DNA from: Scilla litardierei
Lineage: Eukaryota > Streptophyta > Magnoliopsida > Asparagales > Asparagaceae
Assembly: GCA_030789695.1 (NCBI GenBank)
Contig: CM061133.1
Location: 95,871,128-95,935,127, forward strand
Reading direction: 5' to 3'
DNA length: 64,000 nt
Position numbers and translations under genes: made by a program. The notes under the pieces are model-generated. The model saw only the letters and a list, made by a program, of their open reading frames with translations. It was not told the origin of the DNA and did no database searches. Within the stretch, counting starts at the first letter, position 1. Every line of letters starts with the position of its first letter. Positions 23,540-33,246 of the stretch are shown piece by piece.

Positions 23540-23760
23540 CAATCCCCTTCGTATCTCTACCCAAAATTCTTTTAGCTCTTAAGTCAAATTCTTTATGAAT
23601 GTCACCTCTTGGTAAATTTTTATTTGGATCCATGCTGTAGAATGAGGAGAAATACAAAGAGATCATGTTGTATGCATCTAGCCTCTCTACGGTGTCCATG
23701 AGAAAACAGAGACATGTAAAGTTTCCATACTTTCTTTGCAAAATATGACCTGTAGTATCA
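23540..23760 (-). pseudogene. Captured upstream exon of the same methyltransferase gene
   Basis: The fragment reads KVWKLYMSLFSHG, then after a one-base shift TVERLDAYNMISLYFSSF and FDLRAKRILG, with a donor-like GTATACC after 23540. The combination of a KVW...LFS segment, ERxDAYxxxSLY and FDLRA directly upstream of the DKD-LRKQALHILK exon matches the same SpoU/TARBP1-type protein. The intron between the two exons is only about 107 bp. The frameshift shows that it no longer codes. Confidence 0.6.
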
Positions 23761-24769
23761 TGCCAAATACTAAAGGTAAACATAATATTATATCTAATCA
23801 TGATGCATATTTGTTAGGGAAGAATATGACCTGCAAGTATTGTTTCCATCCAAATTGTTTTCATCAAACCTGGTTCACAATAAAAATTTGATATCCCAAT
23901 TCGCATATGATGAAAACAAAATCGCCAAATTGGGAACCATTTTTCTGCAAAATGATAATAAGAAAAAATGAAGTAATTCCATGTCAAGAGTAGTTCTTGA
24001 AAAATAAAATCTAATAAGAAATAGATGTATCTTCACTATACACTACAATTAGAAGAGAGAAATTGTGCTTTCTTAAAAGATATATCTCAGAAATTGTTCC
24101 TTCTTAAGAGATATATCTCAGAAAAACAGTGTGATTTTCAAATCATGAAAAGTTAATCAAACAGCCAAAAAAATAAGAATAAAAAGAAATAGATAAGATA
24201 AATCATGATATCTAAAAATCATATAAATGTAATTTGATAACTTCAACGCCAATTCAAGCTTATCATCAAAAATAACTCTAGCAACCACGATCAAAGATAA
24301 TTATACTAAATGACTAATCATAATCTTGAGTCATTTATTTGGATAAATAGAAGAGTGAGTGAATAGGAGGATTTCAAGGTACAAAACAAAATTAAAAAAT
24401 TCAAGGTACAAAACAAAATTCAAAAATCTAAATAAATAGAAGAGTGAGTGAAAAGGAGGATTTCAACCTCAACCACGATCAAAGAAAATCATCCATATTA
24501 TCAATAGACGTGGTTCCTCCTTGCTAGAACCAACCAGCAAGACCCTTAACATAACTAACAGGTCCCAAAAGTGGGGAGTGTTCTTTATAACTAACATAAC
24601 TAACAGGTCCCAACCAGCAAGACCCTTTATAATGATCTATATGGCATTTTGCCTACAGTATCGCAATTAACTATTAGTACAACCAAATGATCATAAAAAT
24701 CAAGAAACAAAAATGAAAATCTTAACCAAACAGAGACCGCCCAAAATTTTCCAAATTTAGTATCAATAC

Positions 24770-24987
24770 CTTCATTCGATGTCACGGATCCAGAAACACT
24801 CCTAGGCCAAGACGAATCTATATCCCTAATAAACTTCTCATGCTCCCGATCCTCATCCTCCCCATCATCCTCACGAATCATCGCTACCAAAATGGTCGGC
24901 ATGAAACCCTAGCTTCGATCCTTCTCCGGCGGGCTTCGAATCAGGGGGAGTCTCGAAGTCCTTGACAGATTCAGATTTCATACCCAT
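24770..24987 (-). pseudogene. Captured first exon, gene not identified
   Basis: An ATG at 24987 opens a frame beginning MGMKSESVKDFETPPDSKP. After a frameshift it continues EDEDREHEKFIRDIDSSW and PRSVSGSVTSNE, up to a donor-like AAG|GTATTG at 24770. The acidic composition and splice-like end suggest an N-terminal exon. I do not recognise the protein. It lies between the P450-reductase and methyltransferase pieces, so it may come from the methyltransferase gene or from a third gene. Confidence 0.45.
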
Positions 24988-25071
24988 CAACGCCTAAATC
25001 AAAGCCAAAATTTAATTTTTTTCCCTTCAAAAAATCCCTTAATTTAAACAAAATACCAAAGCAGCCTGAAC

Positions 25072-25155
25072 CTTAGCAAAACCCTCGACGGTCCCCGTTT
25101 GCGTGCCGAAGAAGATGGTGACCTTCATCTTTCCATCGTCGAACTTCGGCTCCGG
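25072..25155 (-). pseudogene. Captured exon of NADPH-cytochrome P450 reductase
   Basis: The minus strand encodes [20 protein letters not shown] then FAK, followed by an AAG|GTTCAG donor at 25072/25071. [17 protein letters not shown] is the FMN-phosphate-binding loop of plant P450 reductase, and an intron after FAK is plausible. Only this first part of the FMN domain is present. Upstream the frame hits a stop. It is the gene piece nearest the 5' end of Helitron B. Confidence 0.8.
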
Positions 25156-25379
25156 CTATTCCCGCCTCAGTCCCTGTCTTGCGAGCTTTTTTGGGGGTAG
25201 GGAGGCAGAGAAGGGGGGAGAGAGAGAGGGAGAGAGAGGGAGACAGAGAGATATTTGGGGAGGCCCGATGTGTTTGGGGCGGACCGAGGAGATATTTCCC
25301 CCCTTTGTTGTAAAAAACAAATTTCAAATTTTGAGTTTTTAAAATCTAATTTCAATTTTCAAACCATCCAAGTTTCCCT

Positions 25380-25627
25380 CCCAAAACTTATCCAATATCT
25401 CTTATCCAATATCTCTTATCTTATCCAATTTCTCTTAACAACATCCCTCATATATATCCCTCATATATATACACCCAATTTATCATATCTTATACAAAAA
25501 CTCTTTATCCAATTTCTCTTAACAACATCCCTCATATATATCCCTCATATTACACCCAATTTCTCATCTCTTATACAAAAACTCTTATCCAATAACCCAT
25601 GATAACATCTCTGTTTTATAATATAGA
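25380..25627 (-). repeat. Helitron B 5' subterminal repeats
   Basis: TTATCCAATTTCTCTTAACAACATCCCTC occurs twice, and TTATCCAATATCTC units recur beside it. They are degenerate forms of the unit that is amplified at 61169-62423. Confidence 0.75.
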
Positions 25628-25708
25628 TATATATATGACTACGAAATTTATTTCTAACTACTTACTGTATATACCTTTAGAATATTTTCTAAACTAGAGA
25701 GAACTCCA

Positions 25709-25748
<40 letters not shown>

Positions 25749-27538
25749 CAGTTCTATGTTCTTCGTGCTCACATTTCAAAATCTTTGTGTAAACCTATCT
25801 TCATTTGCAAAACAATCGTTTCTCACCATACCCATCCTTCCGTCGTCTTACTTTTTCCAAAATTTTAAATTTGCTACATCTGCTCACTTTTAAGTATATA
25901 TATATATTTAAAGGTATATGATACCATATTTTGCACAAAATCCTTCTTACATCGTTAAATCATTTTTAGCAATATTTTTGTCTCGTCCATCCGACTATCT
26001 TCTTATCCTCACCTTACCTAACTTCGTTCTTTCGATCTTGTTTCGTGTCGCTTTTGGTTTCGGTCTCCTTCTTTTATGTAGACATCAGCGCGTGTAGTTG
26101 CCTATGTCATCCCTAGCTAGTAGTGTACCCTTTGGTTTGTGATGTCGTCGTGATGTATATATAGGTATATTGTGTAGACCTGTATAAGTGTGTTACCTTT
26201 AGGATCTTGATGATCGTCTCTTGTGTCTTGTATGCATACTCAGTGTGGTCCATGACATACATATGGAGTTGTCTGAATGATGGTATTCACATTTGTGTGG
26301 ACAACGTCATAGCTGACAATTTCCTTAGACTTAGTCTTTCGTACTATTGGACAGTTTATCTTGGCTGCATGTGATTGTATCAAAACTTTTTGTTTTCCTT
26401 TAAACAAAACCTTTAAAGTTTTCGAAACTAGCTCTCGAGATCACAAATCACTTATCCTCCCTCATCCATTACCACAACTCCACACGGTTTTCCAAATGTT
26501 TTAAAATATGTTATTGGTCTTAAGTTTTCCTTTCTTTTCTCTCTTCTTTCTCCCTTCGAAATGATATGCTTATTGTTGTTATATTATTGGGACTAGCTAT
26601 TGTTATTTTAGGATCTTGTTTGCGGGTAGGTATAGCGTGTGGTGGGATATGTAATAGCGATGATTAATTAATTTTGAGACACAAAGATATGAGATTTGAA
26701 TCTTTTGGATGAAAAGAATGAGCTGTCCAGGACTTGTCTACAAATGTGTGATTGACTCAATGGAGAACTCTGATTGGATAAAATTATATACATGAAGATG
26801 AGAACTTATTAGACATGGAACTGAGATAAGTGGTAGATAGGAGTAGCTAGGAAGGTATAGTATGAGTTAGGATGATCATGAGAATGAGTAGAACATTTGA
26901 AGCATCAAGACATGAATATTACGTTAACATGAGAAGACCTTGGGAATAACACGAAGTGTTGAGATGAATGGATGGTTAGGTAGGCGGACTTAATATTGGT
27001 TGGGATTAGTTATAGTGAGTAGGATGAGATGTGATTTCGATAGTTCAATTATTTAGCGGATAAATTTATGGGAAGATATGACAAGGAATGTATTAAGGAC
27101 ACGGCGATTGTTGATTTGTGAAAGGTGTTATAAGACAGACAAAGTTTTTGTCTTAGATTGGTGATCGACTAGAAAATCATTTTGGCGATTGATAAATATT
27201 GGGAAGAGATTGAGAAAATTAAGGATGTTATCGAGCGATGATGTTTAGTGAAGTGGTATGGTAAGAGAAGATGATTATTATTCTTTTATGAGGACTTGGA
27301 GTTGGAAATTTAACAACAGTGAAGGGTCTATAGTTAAGTGTTAGGATGTGAGTTTAGTCGTGGCATTATCCAGTGACAAGACGAGTTATGATGGATTATT
27401 GAGGAACGTTGTTTGTATTTACAAGATTAGGGAGCTTTAGGAGTAGATATGATAGTTGCTGGTATAAGGATATATAGATATTATTATTATTAGTGTGAGT
27501 GATTCTGAGGACGGAATCATTTCTAAGGTGGGTAGAAT
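25628..27538 (+). other. Right internal region of the noncoding element
   Basis: AT-rich, with an (ATT)n run at about 25709-25745. No frame carries retroelement motifs. From about 26620 it becomes G/A-rich and ends in the polypurine tract. It is the continuation of 12959-13696 after the Helitron insertions. Confidence 0.6.
27526..27538 (+). other. Polypurine tract
   Basis: AAGGTGGGTAGAA directly abuts the LTR start TGTAACGG at 27539. Confidence 0.75.
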
Positions 27539-28235
27539 GTAACGGTCGCTTTCCGACCTTATGATTTTTCTGCGTGCACATGCTTTATCGTGCACGTATT
27601 TTATTTGGCTATTTCTGAGCTCCGACATATGCGAAGCGATATGCCGTCGTGATCATTTTGGGGTGTTGAATTTTATAGTAATTTTTTGAAACGTCTTTTC
27701 ACGGCTCGTTTCTCGCAAAACGACATTGAATGATAGGGGCGTTTTAGTCGTTTGACTCAAAACACCGTTTCCAATTTTACATATATTTTTGGTGGGTGTA
27801 GCGCATGACCAGGCTCCGTAGATCTGTATGTCTCGTCTCCACGATCGCCCCGGTATTTTCGGATTATTTTTCTGACGTCCGGATTGAGAGATATCACCCG
27901 GATTAACCTCGACCGTCGATCTCCCCAATCAGTTCAAATTCGAATTTGTTGCCAAATCTGGCAATATCTTTAATTAATCTATTTTATATCTTTTCTAAAC
28001 TGTCTCTCTAATCTCCCCTAGACTTACCCCAACTCATACACCCTCTATCCTTTACCCCTCCACCCATTTAACTCATAGCACATGTCTATTTAACAATACT
28101 TCTTAGTATATTAACCCTAAATTATTAAACCTAACCCTAATAAACAAAAACCCACTCACGCAAAAAGCCCTAGGGCTAACCCCCCTTCTCAGCACCGCCA
28201 GCCTATTCCCCTGCCTTTTTTTCCTCTCCCCTCCG

Positions 28236-28290
<55 letters not shown>

Positions 28291-30824
28291 CTCCCTCTCT
28301 CCCCTCCCTCTCATCCTCGGCGAGGCCACCGCCCTCGCGGATCCCCGCGCCGCTGTGACGGCTGAGCCCCCTTGCGATTACCACCTTGTTCCACGGCCCT
28401 CAACCCCGACGCCGGCCCCCTCACGACCCCGTCGGCGACCGAACGAAGCCGCCTCCGCCGTGACCCTCCGTACGGCCGCGCACAGCTCCGCCTCGTCGCG
28501 ACTGCGACCGTCGAGAGCCCCTCAGGCGGTGCTCCCTACCTTGACGCGCCCTCGCGGCCTCCCCGCGCCACCGTGCCCGCAATCCCCCTCTCTCTCACAG
28601 CGCCTCACGGCCGCACTGCCGCAAGCTCCGTCGCGGCTGCCTGAGCAGATCCCCGCAATCCGCCGCTTCCCCTCGCGGCTCCACCTCACCCGCAGCCACC
28701 TCGCTTCGCTCTCAGCCGCCCGCGCGTAGCGCTCCCTGCTACTGCCGCTGCCGCCTGTTTTCCAACGCCGCAGGCCTCCTCGCTGTTTTCCCAAGAAATA
28801 GCCGGCCACCTAGGCCGTGGCACGCGTAGCCCTTGTACGCGCAACGGCAGCCTTCACGGCGAACTGCCGGCCTCCTCCACTTGAACAGTGGACACCGCCC
28901 GTAGATCTTCCTGTTGACATCCGCCCATTCCTTTGCTCCACCCATGTCAGCCCCCTTGCATGCCGCAGATTCTGTGGCCTCCTGACGTCGCGACTCGTCC
29001 CTGTTACCGTTGTCGTAGACATTTCGTTGCTGGGACCCGTAACCGAAGCAATCTCGATACCGTACCTGTAGCCGTGACATCTCGGCTGCACTACCCGCAG
29101 CCGTTACAATCCTGACGTGATCCCGAGACGACCTTTACTGCACGACCCGCAGTCGGGGACGCGAGCACCGCCACCGTTTCCAGACCCGACGTCAGATTAG
29201 TACGCGTTCCTCACACCAGGTTAGTCCCCCTAACGCGTAACGAAACCCACACTGTAGCAAACTGAACCTTAACTAAAACAGGACAACAATAATTAAATTT
29301 ACTTTTTCGCACCAGTAAAACGCTGCTCACTGTAGAAATCGACCATCAGACAAATTTTCTGTGCATATAGGGTAGTGGTCGATCTAGGCTGATTAAACAC
29401 CAAAAACGTGACCTTGATAATTAGGGTAGTCCCGACAACCTAGAAACAAAACCTAAATAGGATTATTGAAGAACGCGACCTGACACCGTCGCCATGACCT
29501 GTTTCAGACGGACTACCGCGGACGAGACGCCTGGACAAGACGCTCCGGACGGACGACACACTCGCCACCACATGCAAGTGTACTCACTTGTGTTTTTGAC
29601 CGTGCATTGGTCCCAAACTGCTAGAACTGTTAGACTGTGAACTAATAGAACCGGATGTGAAATGATAGCGTTCGGGACGCCCTGACGACCTAGACTTGAC
29701 GACGAAGTCTAGGCGTAACAACAACAACTTTTGACATCGTAGGACTATCTTGTGTGTGCGTGCGTGTGGACACCCTAGAATAACCTTTCCTGTCTTGTCA
29801 CGTCCCGTCCCGTCTTGCACAGCCCAGATGGCAATAGGGCACTCTCTGAGTGATCCCTTGTCGTGATACTCAGCCCAGAGGGCAATAGGGCACTCTCCGA
29901 GTGATCCCTTGTCGTGATACTCAGCCCAGAGGGCAATGGGGCACTCTCTGAGTGATCCCTTGTCGTGATACACAGCCTAGAGGGCAATAGGGCACTCGCC
30001 AAGCTAGAGCGAGTGATCCCTTGTCTTGTCTTATCTTGTCATGTCTTGAGCACTTGGGTTGGGGTTGGGTTGAGCGTGCGCACGGGGAGAGGGTCTGATC
30101 CACCTCGAACCGTAAGGCGTGAACCCTTCAAGTCACACGTGTCCTGTCTTGTCTTGTCATGTCCTGTCTTGTTAGTCTTGTCACGTCTTGTCACGACCCC
30201 TTTAGGTTAGTCCCGTAGTCAGTAGCACACGCTACGACTACTACTTGCTACGCTTTACTTTCCTGCTGCGTTACATCTTTCTTTTACTTCTCAGTTAGAA
30301 CCCCAGCATGCTAATCAACCAATAAACCATTGTTTAAATAGTTCGGTACACTTGCAGTAGAGTCTGACCTCTTTTGTAGACTTTACCTGACGTACAGTTC
30401 CTTTCTTTTGGGTGTTGAATGTCAGGTGTGGAGCCAGAGTTCGTGGACGAGACAAACTTACCGGAGTACGTGGAGCCGAGGACGTCGACCCGGAGGACGT
30501 ACCTGATGAGGACCCGACTTAGAGGTCTCTTCTAATGCGGACGTTCAGAGGTTACTACTTTTAGCTTCTCTCTTTCGGTAGTTGTTGCCATGCTTAGGCT
30601 TCCCTCCTTTAGACTTTTGTACTCGCTGGATATTAACTCTTTATTTTAATGAATGCAACTTTCTTTCTGTACTTCCTGTTGTTTCGAACTTATAAATGCA
30701 AGAACCTGAAAATTTTAAAATGGTACCCCCTGCAGACGCTTAGTGGGCCTGTGCTTCACAGCTCCGGCCCAAGCGGGCCTTAGTCACGCTTCGCCTTCGT
30801 ATTTTTGGGAAGCGGGGCGTGACA
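27539..30824 (+). repeat. 3' LTR of noncoding element (3286 bp)
   Basis: Collinear with 9749-12958. It is followed by ccatt (30825-30829), the TSD partner of 9744-9748. Visible differences include the interrupted (CT)n tract, a CCCATGTCAGC insertion near 28940, and extra 51-bp repeat units. Confidence 0.9.
29821..30015. repeat. 51-bp tandem repeat in 3' LTR
   Basis: Same unit as 12017-12160 but with about one more copy (four units, the last divergent). The copy number changed after the element inserted, because the LTRs were identical at insertion. Confidence 0.85.
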
Positions 30825-31543
30825 CCATTTCATCCTATTTCTGTTCCATTTCACTCTTTGGGTGTTTTTGTGCATTTCAGGTCAATATCCAGCTATTTGG
30901 AGCTAATTGGAGTCCAGAGGTGAGAGAGAAAGTGAGGCGAAGCGAATGAATCAAAATAAGAAGATTTGATGAGAAATATGATTCATACGACTGTATGTGT
31001 CATCACACACGGCCATTTACAAGACACTGGCAGCATCAATGGCCACATGATCGTGTGTATTACTTCACACGATCATGTGAGGGAGCATGCATTGAAGACC
31101 CCTCATGATAGGCCTATACGACCGTGTGGGACATGTGTAGAAGAGCTAAAGATGATTGGACACGGTCATGTATGAGCTTACACGGCCGTGTCACTGAAGA
31201 AGGCAAAAAGCTGTTCTGTGACTCTCAGTTACACGGTCATGTGGCCATCCACACAACCGTGTCATTCCTAAGAAACAAAGGGGCCATTCTGAGAATTACA
31301 TTGACACGGTCGTGTGGAAGAGCCACACGACCGTGTCCCCTCTAAAGCCAAAAAATTGCACATCCTTGCAACGACTAAAGATCTGATCACGATTTCATGA
31401 TCATTTTCATTCCCTCTTATTTTTTGGTTGTAGAACATCTCGTGACGATTGCAACACATATTTATTTGTATGTTTTTGAGCTCGATGTGATTTTCTATAT
31501 TTTCTGGAAGGCAAGGCCACAGTGTAGAATTTGTTCACATGAC
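30825..31543 (+). repeat. Old gypsy-type LTR, U3 part with ACGGTCGT palindromes
   Basis: This is host DNA into which the neighbouring elements inserted. Between 30985 and 31340 about ten copies of CACACGACCGTGT or CACGGTCATGTG-like motifs occur, some exact (TACACGGCCGTGT near 31180, CACACGACCGTGT near 31324). The sequence continues across the two gag-only elements at 37768-37870 and 47083 onward. The likely orientation is plus, because the palindromes precede a TATA-like TTATACTT at 47082. No LTR border is resolved. Confidence 0.5.
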
Positions 31544-32017
31544 TGACGTCCCCCGCTTTTCGCAGCCGTCAGATGTGGGCAATATATAATTGGGGGCGTG
31601 AGATTTAAATATTTGTAACCGCAAGCGCACGGTGTTGTAGTGTGACTTGGGGGTCGAACTCAGGGAGGCGTGGTTGTGCTTGTGTCAAGAAGGATCGGAT
31701 TCACCCCATGGGCGAGGTAGCCCGAATCGGATGATGGGTTGTCACAGAAAATAGAATGCAAGGGATAAACAATATAAAGGGAAAACCCAGGACTTCGGTT
31801 TCCACCCTATCGTGCGATTCTCGCCAATACGGCCTACGGGTAGGATAACGATCGGAATTCGGGTCTAATGGTGAGACGTTGCCTCTAAAAGTGATACCAG
31901 CATCTCATGGGCCTGATATTCTGGTCGGTGCCCAGGATGATACGCCGGACTTCCCGAGTTCGGTCAGTGGGCATTCCCATGTCCATTAACACTGACTGAC
32001 TCCGGGAGCACTAAGCT
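31544..32017 (-). repeat. Truncated 3' LTR of gag element 1
   Basis: Matches 36174-36648 closely from TGACGTCCCCCGCTTTTCGC up to CTCCGGGAGCACTAAGC, then breaks into unrelated ORF2-region sequence. The lost part is the U3/promoter half, so this copy could not have regenerated normal LTRs after the deletion. Confidence 0.85.
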
Positions 32018-32048
32018 TGGTTCCGAAATTGATACCCATGCGGGCCCA

Positions 32049-32198
32049 TCATTGGGTCCGGAGGGGGGATAACAGGTGGGGAGGGGCTAATGATAGTGCA
32101 TGTGGTGTATTGGGAGGATGACGTGTTTGTTTGCGTCTCTTTCGAGACGGTTCCTCCTCCCGCATGATACTCTTCCCCTTATCACGATCTCGGGCCAT
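32049..32198 (-). pseudogene. Second ORF, N-terminal remnant (element 1)
   Basis: A 49-residue frame starting MARDRDKGKSIMREEEPSRK with a basic KRRK cluster, ending at a stop near the LTR deletion junction. It occupies the same place as the 125-residue ORF of element 2 (between gag-protease and the 3' LTR) but is not clearly similar to it. The position recalls the env-like or accessory ORF of Athila/Tat elements. Function unknown; truncated by the deletion. Confidence 0.4.
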
Positions 32199-32477
32199 AG
32201 TGGGTGCGTGAGTGTGATGCAAATGAGTGTAGAATATGATAAAAGCATGCACACACAAACAATCAAGCAAGTAGAAATTCTAGGGTAAAAAATAAAATCT
32301 GAGGAGTGGAGCGAAGTTACCCAGTAGAAATTGGAGTTCCTTGCTTGAAGTTGACCCCAACACCGTGAAATCGGATGGAGTGTGGAGCCGCGGCACTTCT
32401 CTTCAGTGAAAATTCGAAAACGGGGGGGGGGGGGGGAATCGTGGAATTAGGGCTTGAGGAGGCAAAATGGGGGGGGG

Positions 32478-32533
<56 letters not shown>

Positions 32534-32683
32534 TGGAGAGATGGAAGGGGTAGGTGGAGAGAGAGGCTAGAGGTGGAGTGGAGGTCGTGGGAGAAGGTTT
32601 TTCGGCCATTGGGAGAGCGGAGGAGACGAAACGACGGCGGGTTTTGCGAGATCGGGCGAGGAAATGAACGGTCGGGGTAGGGG
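32199..32683 (-). other. Leader of the internal transcription module (element 1)
   Basis: Contains a G-run (32421-32437), a (GA)n tract (32481-32528) and no reliable coding sequence. Frames through the GA tract give Arg-Glu repeats and are artefacts. Confidence 0.5.
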
Positions 32684-32695
32684 TTTATTTATAGG
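32684..32695 (-). promoter_or_regulatory. Internal TATA-like box (element 1)
   Basis: The minus strand reads CCCTATAAATAAACCCC just downstream of the internal palindrome array, about 490 bp upstream of the second ORF. The LTR TATA has the same placement relative to its own array. Confidence 0.5.
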
Positions 32696-32705
32696 GTTTA
32701 AGTTC

Positions 32706-33055
32706 AACCGGTCGGGTGAGTTGTCACCCGATCGGTTGACTTATTGGTCGAGATTTCAGCTGAAGAGACACTACAAGCGAACCGGTCGGTTGATAACTCA
32801 CCCGATCGGTTGGCCGCTCCACAAATTTTCCCGAGAGTTTGGTGTTGTTCACCCGGTCAATCAACCGGTCATGCTTCTCATCTCCCGATCGGTTGAAAAA
32901 GTCTGAAATTTTCCCGAGACTTCAGCCCCAGTTCACCCGATTTGCCAACCGGTCTCTCATGTCTTCACCCGATCGGTTCGTTGAGTGACTGATACGGCCA
33001 TCGGCTGATACATCCCAACCGATCGGTTGAGTTATCAACAGATCGGTTGGGGCCT
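32706..33055. repeat. Internal CCGATCGG palindrome array (element 1)
   Basis: About 14 copies of CAACCGATCGGTTG-type or CACCCGATCGGTTG-type motifs, with CCGGTCGG variants, in 350 bp. Examples are near 32728, 32781, 32807, 33018 and 33039. They are closely related to the LTR arrays of elements 1 and 2. Confidence 0.85.
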
Positions 33056-33184
33056 TGTTTTCTGCAAAAGTGCACAAATGGCCTAAGTCCCTCAACCGAA
33101 GTTCTTGCGGCTGGATTTATTTATTAAAATATATAAAATAAAGTTAAAAATAGTCCTAACAATTGGAAACAAAGGTTTAGAGCA

Positions 33185-33205
33185 TGGGTTGCCTCCCATG
33201 AAGCG
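33185..33205 (-). other. GGGAGGCAACCC motif downstream of gag-protease
   Basis: The minus strand reads GCGCTTCATGGGAGGCAACC, an inverted-repeat-like motif commonly found after pol in Athila/Tat-type elements (from memory). Here it follows the protease directly, marking where RT and integrase are missing. The same motif is at 42513-42533 in element 2. Confidence 0.6.
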
Positions 33206-33246
33206 CTTTTGTTTAACGTCATTAGCTCGACGCCCGTTGATGATGT

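Larger units (their letters stand above)
14757..25627 (-). mobile_element. Helitron B (10.9 kb) with captured gene fragments
   Basis: On the minus strand the 5' end is TCTATATTATAAAACAG at 25627, the same terminus that is tandemly repeated at 61169-62423. The 3' end at 14757 is the hairpin CCGTGCCC-TAC-GGGCACGG followed by GTTATGACTTA, one base off the CTAG end. The element is flanked by TA-rich DNA and interrupts the noncoding LTR element; Helitron A sits immediately beside it. I see no Rep or helicase motif. Minus-strand exon-like pieces with splice-site-like borders resemble unrelated host genes, typical of Helitron capture. Confidence 0.78.
9749..30824 (+). mobile_element. Noncoding LTR retrotransposon (LARD-like), split by Helitrons
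   Basis: Two highly similar copies of about 3.2 kb (9749-12958 and 27539-30824) both start TGTAACGGTCGC and end GCGGGGCGTGACA. The 5 bp left of the first and right of the second are both ccatt, so they are the LTRs of one insertion. A purine-rich AAGGTGGGTAGAA (27526-27538) precedes the right LTR, which gives plus orientation. After removing the two Helitrons, only about 2.65 kb of internal DNA remains, with no gag, protease, RT or integrase motif. Long LTRs with a short noncoding interior fit a large retrotransposon derivative that depends on enzymes from a relative. No clean primer-binding site is seen after 12958. Confidence 0.88.

Noticed and set aside
28103..29115. Overlapping frames in the second LTR's GC-rich block
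   Set aside because: Same reason as for the first LTR; composition-driven frames, not conserved between the two copies.
32375..32680. Frame with Arg-Glu repeats
   Set aside because: Product of the (GA)n microsatellite at 32481-32528.
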